Assembly: GCA_963920635.1 (NCBI GenBank)
Contig: OY987298.1
Location: forward strand, 36,239,787-36,303,786
Origin: Pseudeuparius sepicola
Lineage: Eukaryota > Arthropoda > Insecta > Coleoptera > Anthribidae
DNA length: 64,000 nucleotides
Direction: 5' to 3'
In this document: positions 34,701 through 46,700 of the stretch, piece by piece
Layout of the letters: every line of letters begins with the position of its first letter
Position numbering within the stretch: the first letter of the stretch is position 1
Translations under genes and position numbers: made by a program
The notes under the pieces: generated by a model
Seen by the model: only the letters and a program-made list of their open reading frames with translations
What the model was told of the DNA's origin: nothing
Databases searched by the model: none

Positions 34701-37700
34701 ATGGTGCGAACTTTTTGCAGGACACTGTATATAATACTCTGTTCAGAAAACTCCCCTGAGCAACACTACTAATTATTATTTCAATGCCAATGCCAGATAA
34801 TATGAGTGACTTTATGAAAAGAATCTTTCGAAGTGGATTTAGCCTAACCGGTAAACGCATGTGCCTATGAAAGCATCATTTATTTCATGGGCTCAAATCT
34901 CCCATTATGCATTTTCTTGTTTTTTAATTATCAACAAAAATAAAGATTTTATTTATTGCGGTAAAATGGAATGAAATAGTAAACAATAAAATCTGAATTT
35001 TTGTTGAACCCACGATAAAATAAATGACGCCAGCATATAATTAACATACTAAATTATAGCGCGATTTAGTTTTAGTTTAAAATTGTTACATGCAAGGAAT
35101 TGATAGCTAAATTTGTTCATTTAATGTTATGGGAGGTGTGTCTTCATTTAATTTGACACAGAATCGCAATTTCTTGAAGGAATATTATTCCTTTACTCAA
35201 TGCTTTAACTGGAATTTACATATTATGATTACATCCTATTTCTGAAAAGCATCCGTCGTACTTTAAATCTAATATCAGCATGAAATTAACAATAACTGAG
35301 AATGGTCCACATTACTCATGTATTAAATTTTACAATTCGTTACCTCAAAATTTATGCTCAGTTGAAAGTTTTCATACTTTTAAGAGGGTTTGGCTGATCT
35401 TATCTGCTGCATTGAGCCATATCCCCTTAATGAATTTTTCTGTGTAGTTTAATAATAGTATATTATAACTTAGGTTGAGAAGTGAGCCATTATTTACCGA
35501 GCATTTTTATATCCTGTGGCGCGTAGCGCCGAAGGATATAATATGCGAGGTAAATAATGGCCTTCTCAACCAAAGTGTATATAAATTTTTTTTTACTACT
35601 AACATTGAAATATTGTCATATTTTACATATTTGATTAGATTTAGCCTGGGAGTTCAGTTGTCTTGCTGATAAAATGACACTAATCTTTAAATGTCATATA
35701 GAAAATTTTTCATTATTTACTTAGGTATGTTTTTATTATCATTAGTTACCTAGGGTGAGAAATATTACTTCTCATTAGAGGAATAAGGTAAATAACGGTG
35801 ATTTCTCAGGTTAATAGTAAAAAAAATAAATTAAATACTATTCTCGTTCTGTAATTTTTCATATATTATGTATTGGACTCGTTTCAAATGTATTTTGTAC
35901 AATCTATTTCTTTTGTGTTGGACTCGTTTCAAATGTATTTTGTACAATTTATTGAAATAAAAATATCTATCTATCTATCTATCTATCTATCTAATTTACC
36001 AGCGTGTTCTGCTACCCAAAAAAATTAAAAAGTTCCTACAAACATGGCCTCAAAAATGCCTTCTAAGGGGGACATAGCCTCCGAAATGGATATTGTGCAA
36101 AAGATTTTTTTCTAAATATTTCCAAAATGAATCAAGATAAAATTCTGAAATTTGGTATGGGTGAAATTTGACATTTACTGGGGTAGAGGTAGTTTGAGAT
36201 TCCCAAATGTGGGGATCAAGGGGTTAAAAATACCCCACATTTTTTGTGTGTGCTTTTTCCCAGGTTTCTTGCGAAATAATGAAATTTCTGGGTATTCTAC
36301 GAAAAAAGGTGCTCTTGTTGAACTTTGTTAGCATGCACCATTTTCAAGTAAATCGTTTTGAATTTTTTTTGGAGTGCCATGAAAATGTGTAGGTATTAGA
36401 AATTAGCCCACCATAATTTACCAGCATGTTCTGTGACCTAAGAAATGAAAAAAAAAATCCTGAAAACGTGGCCTCTAAATATTTCCAGAACGAGCAAAGA
36501 TAAAATTCTGGACTTTCGAATGTGATGTGCCTGTGAGATTTGACATACAGAGGTCGAGCTAATTTCGGGACACCCTGCTATATATTCAGTATCCGCAAGA
36601 GGTTTTTTTTAGAGTGGTTGCTGCTTCTGTCTAATGTTGTCAGTCAAAACATGTCTTCTTTTTTAAATCTAAAAACATGAAGACTTTTCAAAACATTGTC
36701 GTGGATAAGCTAACTAATTTGTTCTGATAGTCGGCCTTCATAAAATGTTTACAAATATGGTTCGCTAGATAAAAAATCATAATTTTACTAACCCTTAGAA
36801 TATAAATTCAAAGTCTGGAGGTAAAAGCTTCTTTGAATTTTGTTGATCCCTATGAAGCCTGTCATTTATTTCTTTAATACAAAATGCAGAACATGGGGAA
36901 ATGGTGAATTCTCGACAACAACCAAATATAAACTAATAACTTGTTTTTAGTCTATTTTCATTCCCTGCACCTGTGCAGTAAGGCCAAAAGTGGTATACGT
37001 TAATATACCAGGTATGTGATTGGAACAAACCTATCGTAGTACAGGTACAGTACATGTCTAATAAGTCAATTAAAGTATGGGAGTAGAAAAAAATATATAT
37101 TAGAAACATTTTGGCAGTAAAGATTAAAAGGCATAGGGCACGTTGAACAATAGGGTACTTGACAAAATTTTACAAACTTGATAGAACAGTTCCGGACACT
37201 TACCTAAGACCCTATGATTAATTCTAAAAAAATATTTACGTAATTAGCAAGTTTTTAGATTTTCTTCGAAATTTGGCGAGAAAGCACTTATAACACCACA
37301 AGTGTTCTATAAACGCTATTTGGCAACATGGCGATACCACTAAATTGTTCTGAGACATAACCTTATTATAACCTCAAACCCACAGACTTAGGATGCCCCG
37401 TGAAACCATATTTAGTCAAGAAGTGTTTTTTCGTCGTGTTTTTCTACAATTTTTTTGACTACGTTGGGCCTAGGTGCAGAATTTGGACTCAGTACTTTTA
37501 TAAGCACTATGACGCCTTTATAAAAGCACCTTTAAGATGGTCCCTGGCACCAAGTTCTCTGTTTATTAAGAACTCATATTACTTTATTATTACTACAACA
37601 CAACATACAAACCTTTGCAGGTTTATCCTACGAATTTCAGCAGACGTGAACATTGGATTATTATAAAAAAGTGCTATGGACCATAGTACCATGAAATCAT

Positions 37701-40700
37701 GCAATTTTGGCAAATTATCGGATTGCCGTTTCACATAATCCTTATTCATGATAACTTAACTACACAACTAAAAAACACGATAACTACACAAAGAATATAA
37801 TAATAAATAACAACAATCGTACAGATATTTACTTCTGTTTTGATTGAGCAGCACACCGAATGACAGTTCGCATGGCGGGATGTCAAGTGTCGCGGCTTTC
37901 AATAACAAGTCAGAAAACCATATATGTGTTAGATGTGTATATATTTATGAATATGGTTAGATGCCTAGGTGGGCGGGTGGGTTTGCCACATACGCGGATA
38001 TTTCCGCATTATTATTGAAGACTGAATATTTATCCTATATTCCGTATACAGATATTTTAACCAATGAGTCATGTGACAGAGATAAAGGATGTAGCTTCCA
38101 GTGCGTGAAGCATAAACAGACATCATTTTGTTATAGAGAAGTCAATGTACGGAAACATTCGTAATAAAAATGTGTTTATGTGACGACATTTTTGGGTGCA
38201 GTTGCATTAGTTAAAGCTCAAAGGTTGCAATACATTAAACAATACATTTTCATAGGCAAGCTGGAGACATTTGAATGTAAATGTACAATTTGCTTTTGTT
38301 TAATGAATTATTGCAAATGGGCACCGGCAACTTGCAATTCCGTTCCTTCTGACAGGCTCAAAGGTTGCCACGTTTGGGGTTCAGGACAACAAAACAACGA
38401 AACTGTAGATTTCAGCCTGAACAAAATTGTGCAACTTTGTCTTTAATTATCATCAATAAATTCAATCAATCAATCATTTATTATGTGTTATGTTGGCGCA
38501 TCTACTGTAAACTGAGTACGAATGTAGAGCAATTAAAAATATATATGTCAAGTACCCTATTAGAACTTCCATCAGAGCACTTTTAAAGTCAACATGTTTG
38601 ATCCGGTGAAATTCATCAAGCCATTTTTTAACTCAATGTATTTTCTCCCGATTGCTTACCACTCTCTATGAAACTAAAAATGTGGGTATTTTATGTTTAT
38701 TATTATTCCGCATTTAGAGGTTAATGGGGTATTTAAAACAAAAAAAAAACGTTTAAAACACTGGTTCTTTTTTAATGGTGAAATTCACAGAACATTTTTA
38801 AATTTAACGCTAGTCAGCTTCTACTGAAACAATCGATGATGTTACACTGGTTCGTCATATAAATAAACTGCAATTTCAAACACAGTATTACCCTCTACTC
38901 TTATAGATGACAAGAATTCTATTACAAAATAAAATTCTCTATAAAACTTCCCATTCCATTGGACCAACATATTTGTATCAGTGCTTGCTAGAGTTTCTAG
39001 ATTTAGCTGAGTTATTCATTGCCATTCTTGTAATTACTTGCCAGAGTCCAGATTATAGGCCCATAAATATTGAAAATTTCCATATGGGCCGGGAGATAGT
39101 GACAGATTTTTGGACGTGATTTTACTCAGTATGCCTTGCAAAGGGCATTATGTGGCACATATTCTCACAATAATAAGGTATGAATCAGAGAGTCATCCTG
39201 GGTTCTTCATGTGAAAAACTGAGTTTTCAATTATTCGAAAAATATGCGTTTTGATGTTATTTTATACAGGCTGCCATGTTTTTTATAATGAAGTTCAAAT
39301 TCAAAGGGCTATTATTGCCTCGTGATCTTGTATTTTAATAATTAATTTTTCCACAAGCTGCCAATGAGAAGTATGCAAGTTCTTATTATGAAAATGCTGA
39401 AAAAAGGATGGCACACCTTTCGCGCATGTCCAAGTACACTTTACATCGAATAACTCGTTTAAATGATTAAATAACATTCAATTTAAACAGTACTTGGACA
39501 TGCGCGAAAGGTATGCCATCCTTTTTTCAGCATTTTCATAATAAGAACTTGCATACTTCTCATTGGCAGCCTGTTCAGGAACGTGGAAAAATTAATTATT
39601 AAAATACAAGATCACGTGGCAATAATAGCCCTTTGGACCCACCCTAACGGTATGCCTATTTTTTCCGAGGAATTCTTTATTTTGAAGTTCATTATAAAAC
39701 ACATGGCAGCCTGTATAAAATCATATCAAAACACATATTTTTCGAATAAATGAAAACTCAGTTTTTCACATGAAGAACCCAGGATGACTCTCTGATTCAT
39801 ACCTTATTATTGTGAGAATATGTGCCACATAATGCTCTTTGCAAGGCATACTGAGTAAAATCACGTCCAAAAATCTGTCACTATCTCCTGGTCTAATAGT
39901 AATGTATGTAAAGTATCTGATGGGGCGTATTATTTTCTTGCAGCATTGGTGACCCGAACTTGGCCGCCATCGCCCAGGAAGCGTGTGGGTCGACGCTGCC
40001 CGCCCCGCCCATCCCCGGCCCCGATGAGGTCCCGAAGGGCCTGGCCGTATGGCGAGAAGCCATCAACAGGGCGCACACATCGGCCCAGCTCGCCATGTGC
40101 CTGTACGGCCTGGAGGCGTCCATCGCCTGGGACAAGAGCATCATGAAAGCTGTGAGCACCACCCCGACGTTATTTAGGCTTCGGCATGTCCCGTGCGCTG
40201 AGAATGCCCGCAAATATAACAGCAAGCTCAGTGTGGGTGCTTGGTTTTGGTAGCTTAATTAGGAATGCACCTAGTTCATCTCATGCAACTTTTTCCTTTA
40301 CTGAATAATGCAACGAGTTTCAAGTTTTTAATAAATGGGTGTCTAGAAATTGCTGAATAATAACATACAATTTATTTATTTAAAACGTTTTTGACTAATA
40401 TTGTGCTGGTATCTTAGCAACAATAAAGTACTATGACCTGTATCCTTTTATTAAAAGTGTAGGATATAAAATAAAAATGAATTTGCTTCAAGTGACTAAC
40501 GATTGGCCATTTGAGATGAACTAGGTTGGAATAATAGCAATAGTAATAATCGTAATCAATTTTTGGATTTTGCACGTATTGCCAGTACAATTTTAAGCAG
40601 TCAGCACTCTTTATGTCTGAAATAGTTACAAAACTAGTTGATTCTTTAATCATTAATATTAATTATAATATTGATATTAATAATAAATAATAATTGTATT

Positions 40701-43700
40701 TAGCACATTCACTATTCAATATATTCGTGCAGCAGACGCAGCACAGTAGTAGTTGACTAAATAGTAGGTGATGTTCCAGATGTGGAATCTTAATTTTTGA
40801 TTTCATAAATTTCTATACCTATTAGATAAAAATAGTAAATAATAACATAAAAACTTTGAATCCCAAGAACAAATTTCTGAAAATACTTCATTTCTCTATG
40901 TAGCCATAGGCTTTGCACCCCCTAGCTTAGGAACTAGAATTTCTGCGACAAGCGGTTTCCAAGATAAAGCACATATAATCTTCCCTTATTTGGCCAAATA
41001 TTGAATGTTACATGTTATTCCTTAATTTATACTGTATATTCATTATAAACTGTACTTGAGCATACACAAATTGTATGCCATCCAGTTTATAATAAATTGG
41101 GTACTTATCAGTGGCAGCTTATTCAAAAACGTGAAAAAATGGTTATCTCTGATATATTGATATATTTCGATATATCGAAACTTTCGATGATATATCGGTA
41201 TTCCGATATATTGATGTAATAAGGTTATGAAACATAAGCTAAATAACTTTTTTTAAATCGAGTCTTTATTTTTTAAACAATGCTCTGATTCACGTCTGAC
41301 AGAAAAACATGCCAATTATTATTATTTTTTAACGCCCTGGCAACGACCCCTCATGACGCCTGTGATCGGTCGCCACATATACAGGGTGAGTTTTTTTCGA
41401 TGCCCACTATGGGGATCTCGGAAACTAACAGAGTTAGAACAAAGGTTAAATGGGGAAAGAATTGCAGTTTTGAATGTTCAATCTAATGCCCCTTTTGGAT
41501 TTTTAAAAAAGCTCATGGTTCACGAGATATTTTGAAAAGAATGATTTTTTGCTATTTCATCAGATCTCTGTAGCTCCGTTATTTCTGATTATACAGAAAA
41601 ACTGTAGAGACAAAAATTGTAGATAATTTTGGACTTAATAAGATAATCTAATGCATTTTTTTTGTTGTTTGAGATTTTTGAGATATGACATAAACTTGTG
41701 TAAGATGTAATACTCGGCATAGTTATTATAAAAAATAAAAGAGCAATGGCTAATTTTCCGTTTTTTTTTTAATTTTCACATAGTCAGCCATGGAATATTT
41801 TCATAATTATGTTCTATTTTATAATAAGACATAGGTACTTCAAACTTTCAAACATTTTATTTTTAGCTGGTAACAAAATGTAACTAAATAAAACAAAAAT
41901 TATCATCCATTGAATTTTAATTGGGTTTTTCGCCACCAAACTGGTTAGAAAACAACTTTTTCAAGTTGCCTGGAAAATTAATAAACTCTTAACAGTAAAT
42001 GAACTAAACTTTGAACTTGTAACTCAAAAAATATCTTCAACAAATTTGTTTCCTGAGCTTTCGGAGAATAAATCTTCCTCCTTTCTCAAAGATCTTGTCA
42101 TGTCAAAGTGAAATGACAGATTAATAAATTTCAGGTTAAAATGTCATGACAACAGAAACAATAGCCTAGCCACCTGTCTGATATTGTACCCTGTGTTCTA
42201 CCTAATTATTTATACAAATTTCTCTTTGAATAAGTGGCAATAATATTTTACTGAATTCCACTGAACATTCAGCAACACAGTTGTCTGTATTTCCTAGAAT
42301 AAATGCTGATTCTTTAATTTTTCGTCTATTTCCTACTTCTTCTTTGAGAATTGGTTTGGAACTATCCCACAAAATCCTATGATTGTTATTAAAAGAGTGT
42401 TCACATATTTTCGACTTCGAAATTTGATTTTGCCTGATATAATTTTTATGTTCTTTTAAACGAACGTTAAATAGTCTACAAGTCTCCCCAACATAGAACT
42501 TTCCACATTCGCAAGGAATTTTATAAATGCAATTTTTTGAACTTTGTACCTCATTAAATGGTTTCGTTTTAACTAGCATCGATCTTAATGTATTTTTGAT
42601 TTTAAATACTGTTCTGATATTAAAACGATTGCCTATGCGTTTTAGCTTATCTGATAGTCCAGGAATATAAGGAATAATTAAATTTACTGGTCGGTCCACC
42701 AGATTTATTTCTCTAATTCTATTAGCATTGTTATTTTGTTGTAAATCCTGAAAAACTTGCTCAATAAATTCAGTAGGATAACTATTTTTCTCAAGAACAT
42801 GTTTTATATGTTTAATTTCATCCTCAAATTTTGTGTGATTAGAACAAATCTCTTTTTTAGTCCTGTCAAAAATTATCATGACGGAGCTCCACCACATAAT
42901 TATTTGCCCGTAAGAAATTACCTAGATCAGCTCTATTCAAATAGTTGGATAGGGAGAAATAGACCTATTTCCTGGCAGCCCCGATTTGTCTGTATTGGAT
43001 TTCTTTTTGTGGGAACAGTACAAAATAAAGTATGAGACAATTGCTGAATTAAGAGCAGCTGTTTTAGAAGCAATTGCCAGTATTGACAGGCGCTCCCTAA
43101 GAAAGGCGACAAATTCAGTTTTAAAAATATGCAATATTTGCATAAATGATAATGGTGGATTGTTTGAACACCTTTTTTTATTTTAAAAGGTGACCTTTTA
43201 AAATATTAATAATTTGAATTTGAGTTTTTAATTTTTGTTTTATTTTGTTACATTTTGTTACCAGCTAAAAACAAAATATTAGAAAGTTTGAAGTATGTCT
43301 AATTATAATAAAATAGAACGTAGTTATGAAAATTTTACATGGCTGACTATGTGAAAATAAAAAAAAACAGAAAATTAGCCATAGCTCTTTTATTTTTAAT
43401 AATAACTATGCGAGTAATATATCTTTGGAAAGCTCAAAAAATGGCCGATTTGATAAGGCCACAGCCAACTATGATTTACATTTTAAAAACACAAGTTTGT
43501 CATATCTCAAAAATCACAAACAACATAAAAAATTGGATCAGATTATCTTATTAAGCCCAAAATTATCTACAATTTTTGTCTCCACAGTTTTTCTGTATAA
43601 TCAGAAATAATGGAGCTACAGAGATCTGATGAAATAGCAAAAAATCACTCTTTTCAAAATATCTAGTGAGCCATGAACTTCTTTAAAAATCCAAAAGGGG

Positions 43701-46700
43701 GCATTAGATTGAGAAAATCTGGTAGCAGTTATTGGAACTTCTACAGGCGGCCGCATTACCTTTAATTGACTATCTGGAAGTTAGAAAACTTAAAAATTGT
43801 GAACTATGATGGGAAATATTTTGCCTCCTTTGGAATCGATGGCACTGGCATGTCACATAAAACCTGATGGCAGTTGGACACTGACATATAACATAACCTT
43901 GTACCAGCCCACTTATGTGGTCTCCTTGGAGAAATACAGAAAACAAGGCTTCACTTTTCCTATGTGATAGACTGTGACATGCTGGGTCCCCTTATTTTAA
44001 AGAGTCCCTGGTCTACTGTAACCAAGCTTTTCAAGCGCATGCAAGCGGCTTACTGCTCTCGTTTCATTAGACGGTTCCGTTGGATTTCAGCCGTTTGCAT
44101 GCAAACCGAGCACAAAAAAATTCCGCTCGGTCGCTTGCGCTTATTTCAGCAGTCTATTTACGCGTGCGTATTAATGACAATGTTGGGGAGGGAAACTTCA
44201 GCAAATCGCTAATTCTAGTCTAGATCATAATTATTTTAAAATTAGTATATTGTTCATAAATAATATATACCTACATATATATTATGGAGGAATATTGTGG
44301 AGGAACCATCAGAATAAGAATAGAAAGTTTAGTAAATAGTTACAGAGTAGTTGTATACCTAAGTAATGATGGCACAGTGGTTAGAAATTGTTATAATTAT
44401 AGGGCCCATTTTGTGCAGCAATGAATGAGCTCAATAATATTGATGGTAAAAATTTTGACTTTTAGTGAAACCATGAGGCTATAGGTCTTCCTTCCTCTTA
44501 TCAGCTGTTTTGCAGATCGCTCGGTTTGCTGTCATTTTAATAGACCGTCTAATGTAATCTGTGCATATCGTAAGCGCACTTTTAAAGCTTGGAAGCGAAA
44601 CGCTCGAATAGCTTTGTAACATTAGACGCAACCAATGATTTCATTATTCACTAGTGAATAGTGGGTATTATTATTGAGGAAACTCTGTATAATGAACATA
44701 TTGTGCAACAGTCGTTGACAAATGAATTTAATATTTTGTGCAACACTATAAAATCAGATATTTTATACAATATTCATTTGAGTTCGTCAGCAATAGCTGA
44801 TACAATTCTTATTCGGAAAATTCCAGATCATATATATGAGGCTGGTATTTTGCAAAATAATAATTTTCACACCGGAAACCATGAAATGGTGATGTGCACT
44901 CCACACTTAGCCCAGTGGAATGAAACACACATGTCATGTATCGCTTCCTTTGACAGATAACTCTAGGTACGTCGAAATCCCATCCTCATTTAGCGCCATC
45001 TCCCTACTCTTTCTCTATTTCTGTGGTTGAACCGCTAAGGTTTTGATAGGACATATTGGCAATGTCACCTTTATATATTTCTTATACTTATTTGATTTCG
45101 TACTATAGCTATATTCTTGTAAACAACAAAATGTACATCACCAATAATGGCTGCGTCCAAGGTTACCAAGCTTTTCGAGCACATGTTGCACAAAAACGGA
45201 GACAGTGCTCTGAACTGACGGGATGCGTATGCATGAGCTTTGATAACCTTAGACACAGGAAATGGCAGAAATAGTTTCTAAACCATTACCGACTCACTGC
45301 ATATAGTGCTATTTGGCAAATATACAGGGTGTCCCGCAATGTATGGTAAACAATTTAACATCTGGTATAAAAATTGATTTTATGAAGAAAATTCCCCATA
45401 ACATTTGTCCACAAACGTTTAGTTTTCGAGAAACAGGGCATTCAATTTTACTAACAATTTTTAATTTTTTTTGTATCTCTAAATAATTGAGACATCGTAA
45501 CCAAATTTGGCATGATGTATGCCCATATGCGTTGCCTCATTTACACCGAATCTGAGGCGCGCAAAGCATTCAGTGGCGTAGATAGGGGTATTGGTCTTCA
45601 TTAATTCGGCCCGAAAAGTGTGAACACCCCATATAAAGTTATTTTTTAAAACGGATTTTTATTTAAAATTTATTTTGTAACAAGTGAGGTCTCTTGTTAT
45701 TTCTTCGTATCTAGCACGGTAACAGAGTAAATTTGATTTGTTAACTTTATGACACTAACCATAAAAAAATTCAAGAATTTTTTTCGTTAGAATTTTGCGT
45801 GGACCTATGAATTCTACCATTCAAAACATAAAAAGGAAATACATAGGCTAAGAATACATTTAAAAAAATGTAAGTATCGTTTCTGAATGGGTGGGTGTTA
45901 GAGTAAACGCAAACAGAGAAATACACCGACGTCATAACAGCCGATGCGCCAAGTTGAATTGCCAGCGGCGGCGTAAAAATCTGTTTTCACGGAGCAATCG
46001 CTTCAAATAATAATAAAATTATTCGTCAATTATTTTTAGTTTTTTACTATTTAGAATTTATTTATTACTTTCAGTAATTACACTCCACTCAAAAACTAAT
46101 ATGCTGCATAAGCAAGTTATAATTCAGGTACACGCGCGGCCTCAGAAATCGTTCCACTAGGCATGATAAATAAGCAAGAAATCAAGAATTTTGGGTAAGT
46201 GCGGCAACGTTGCGCCAATTCCACGGCTACTCAAATCAACAACTTCCCCTACATTCCCTCGAACCGACCCGCTCCTCCCAATAGAAAATAAAAATTGCGT
46301 TAACTGACGTATTAACACGCCAGTCAACGAAAATAGGTTAGATAATAAATAGCTGCACTATAATTATAATAAAGTGGATTTAAGTTTTACAGTTTCTTGG
46401 TGTTTTGAGATTCACGTAACGTGAAATTACGCGGATTTCTTTGATTGTCAAAGTGGTATTAGTTAAAATATCTAAGTATAATTGTGTTATTATAGAAGAA
46501 TCTCGTAGTAGTTTTTTACATTGGTTTATTACACTTCTTTTCTTTACCTTGACCGCGACCAAATCTTTGGTTTATTTCAATTTTTAAAGCTTCCCTTGAG
46601 TCTTCGGGTGAGGTTCTGATGCTTCCCGGGCCCCCGAAAAATCGAGAAATGAGAAAAAACAAGCAATTTCCAATAGTGGTGTCAGAGGATTTTCCGTCGG

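Larger units (their letters stand above)
41384..43713 (+). mobile_element. long-TIR element with broken transposase, nested insertions
   Basis: The left arm 41384-41905 starts CAGGGTGAGTTTTTTTCG after TA. The right arm, about 43230-43713, is its reverse complement but lacks the outer ~100 bp. Inside are a foldback arm (41907-42126), a Penelope fragment (42127-42877) and a transposase C-terminal half (42878-43186). Confidence 0.75.

Noticed and set aside
35966..35993. CRISPR-like or regulatory array
   Set aside because: Simple TATC microsatellite forming a LINE tail. No spaced repeats of CRISPR type anywhere in the window.
37400..37666. 88-codon + frame as a membrane protein gene
   Set aside because: AT-rich hydrophobic frame by chance; no start context, homology or splice support.
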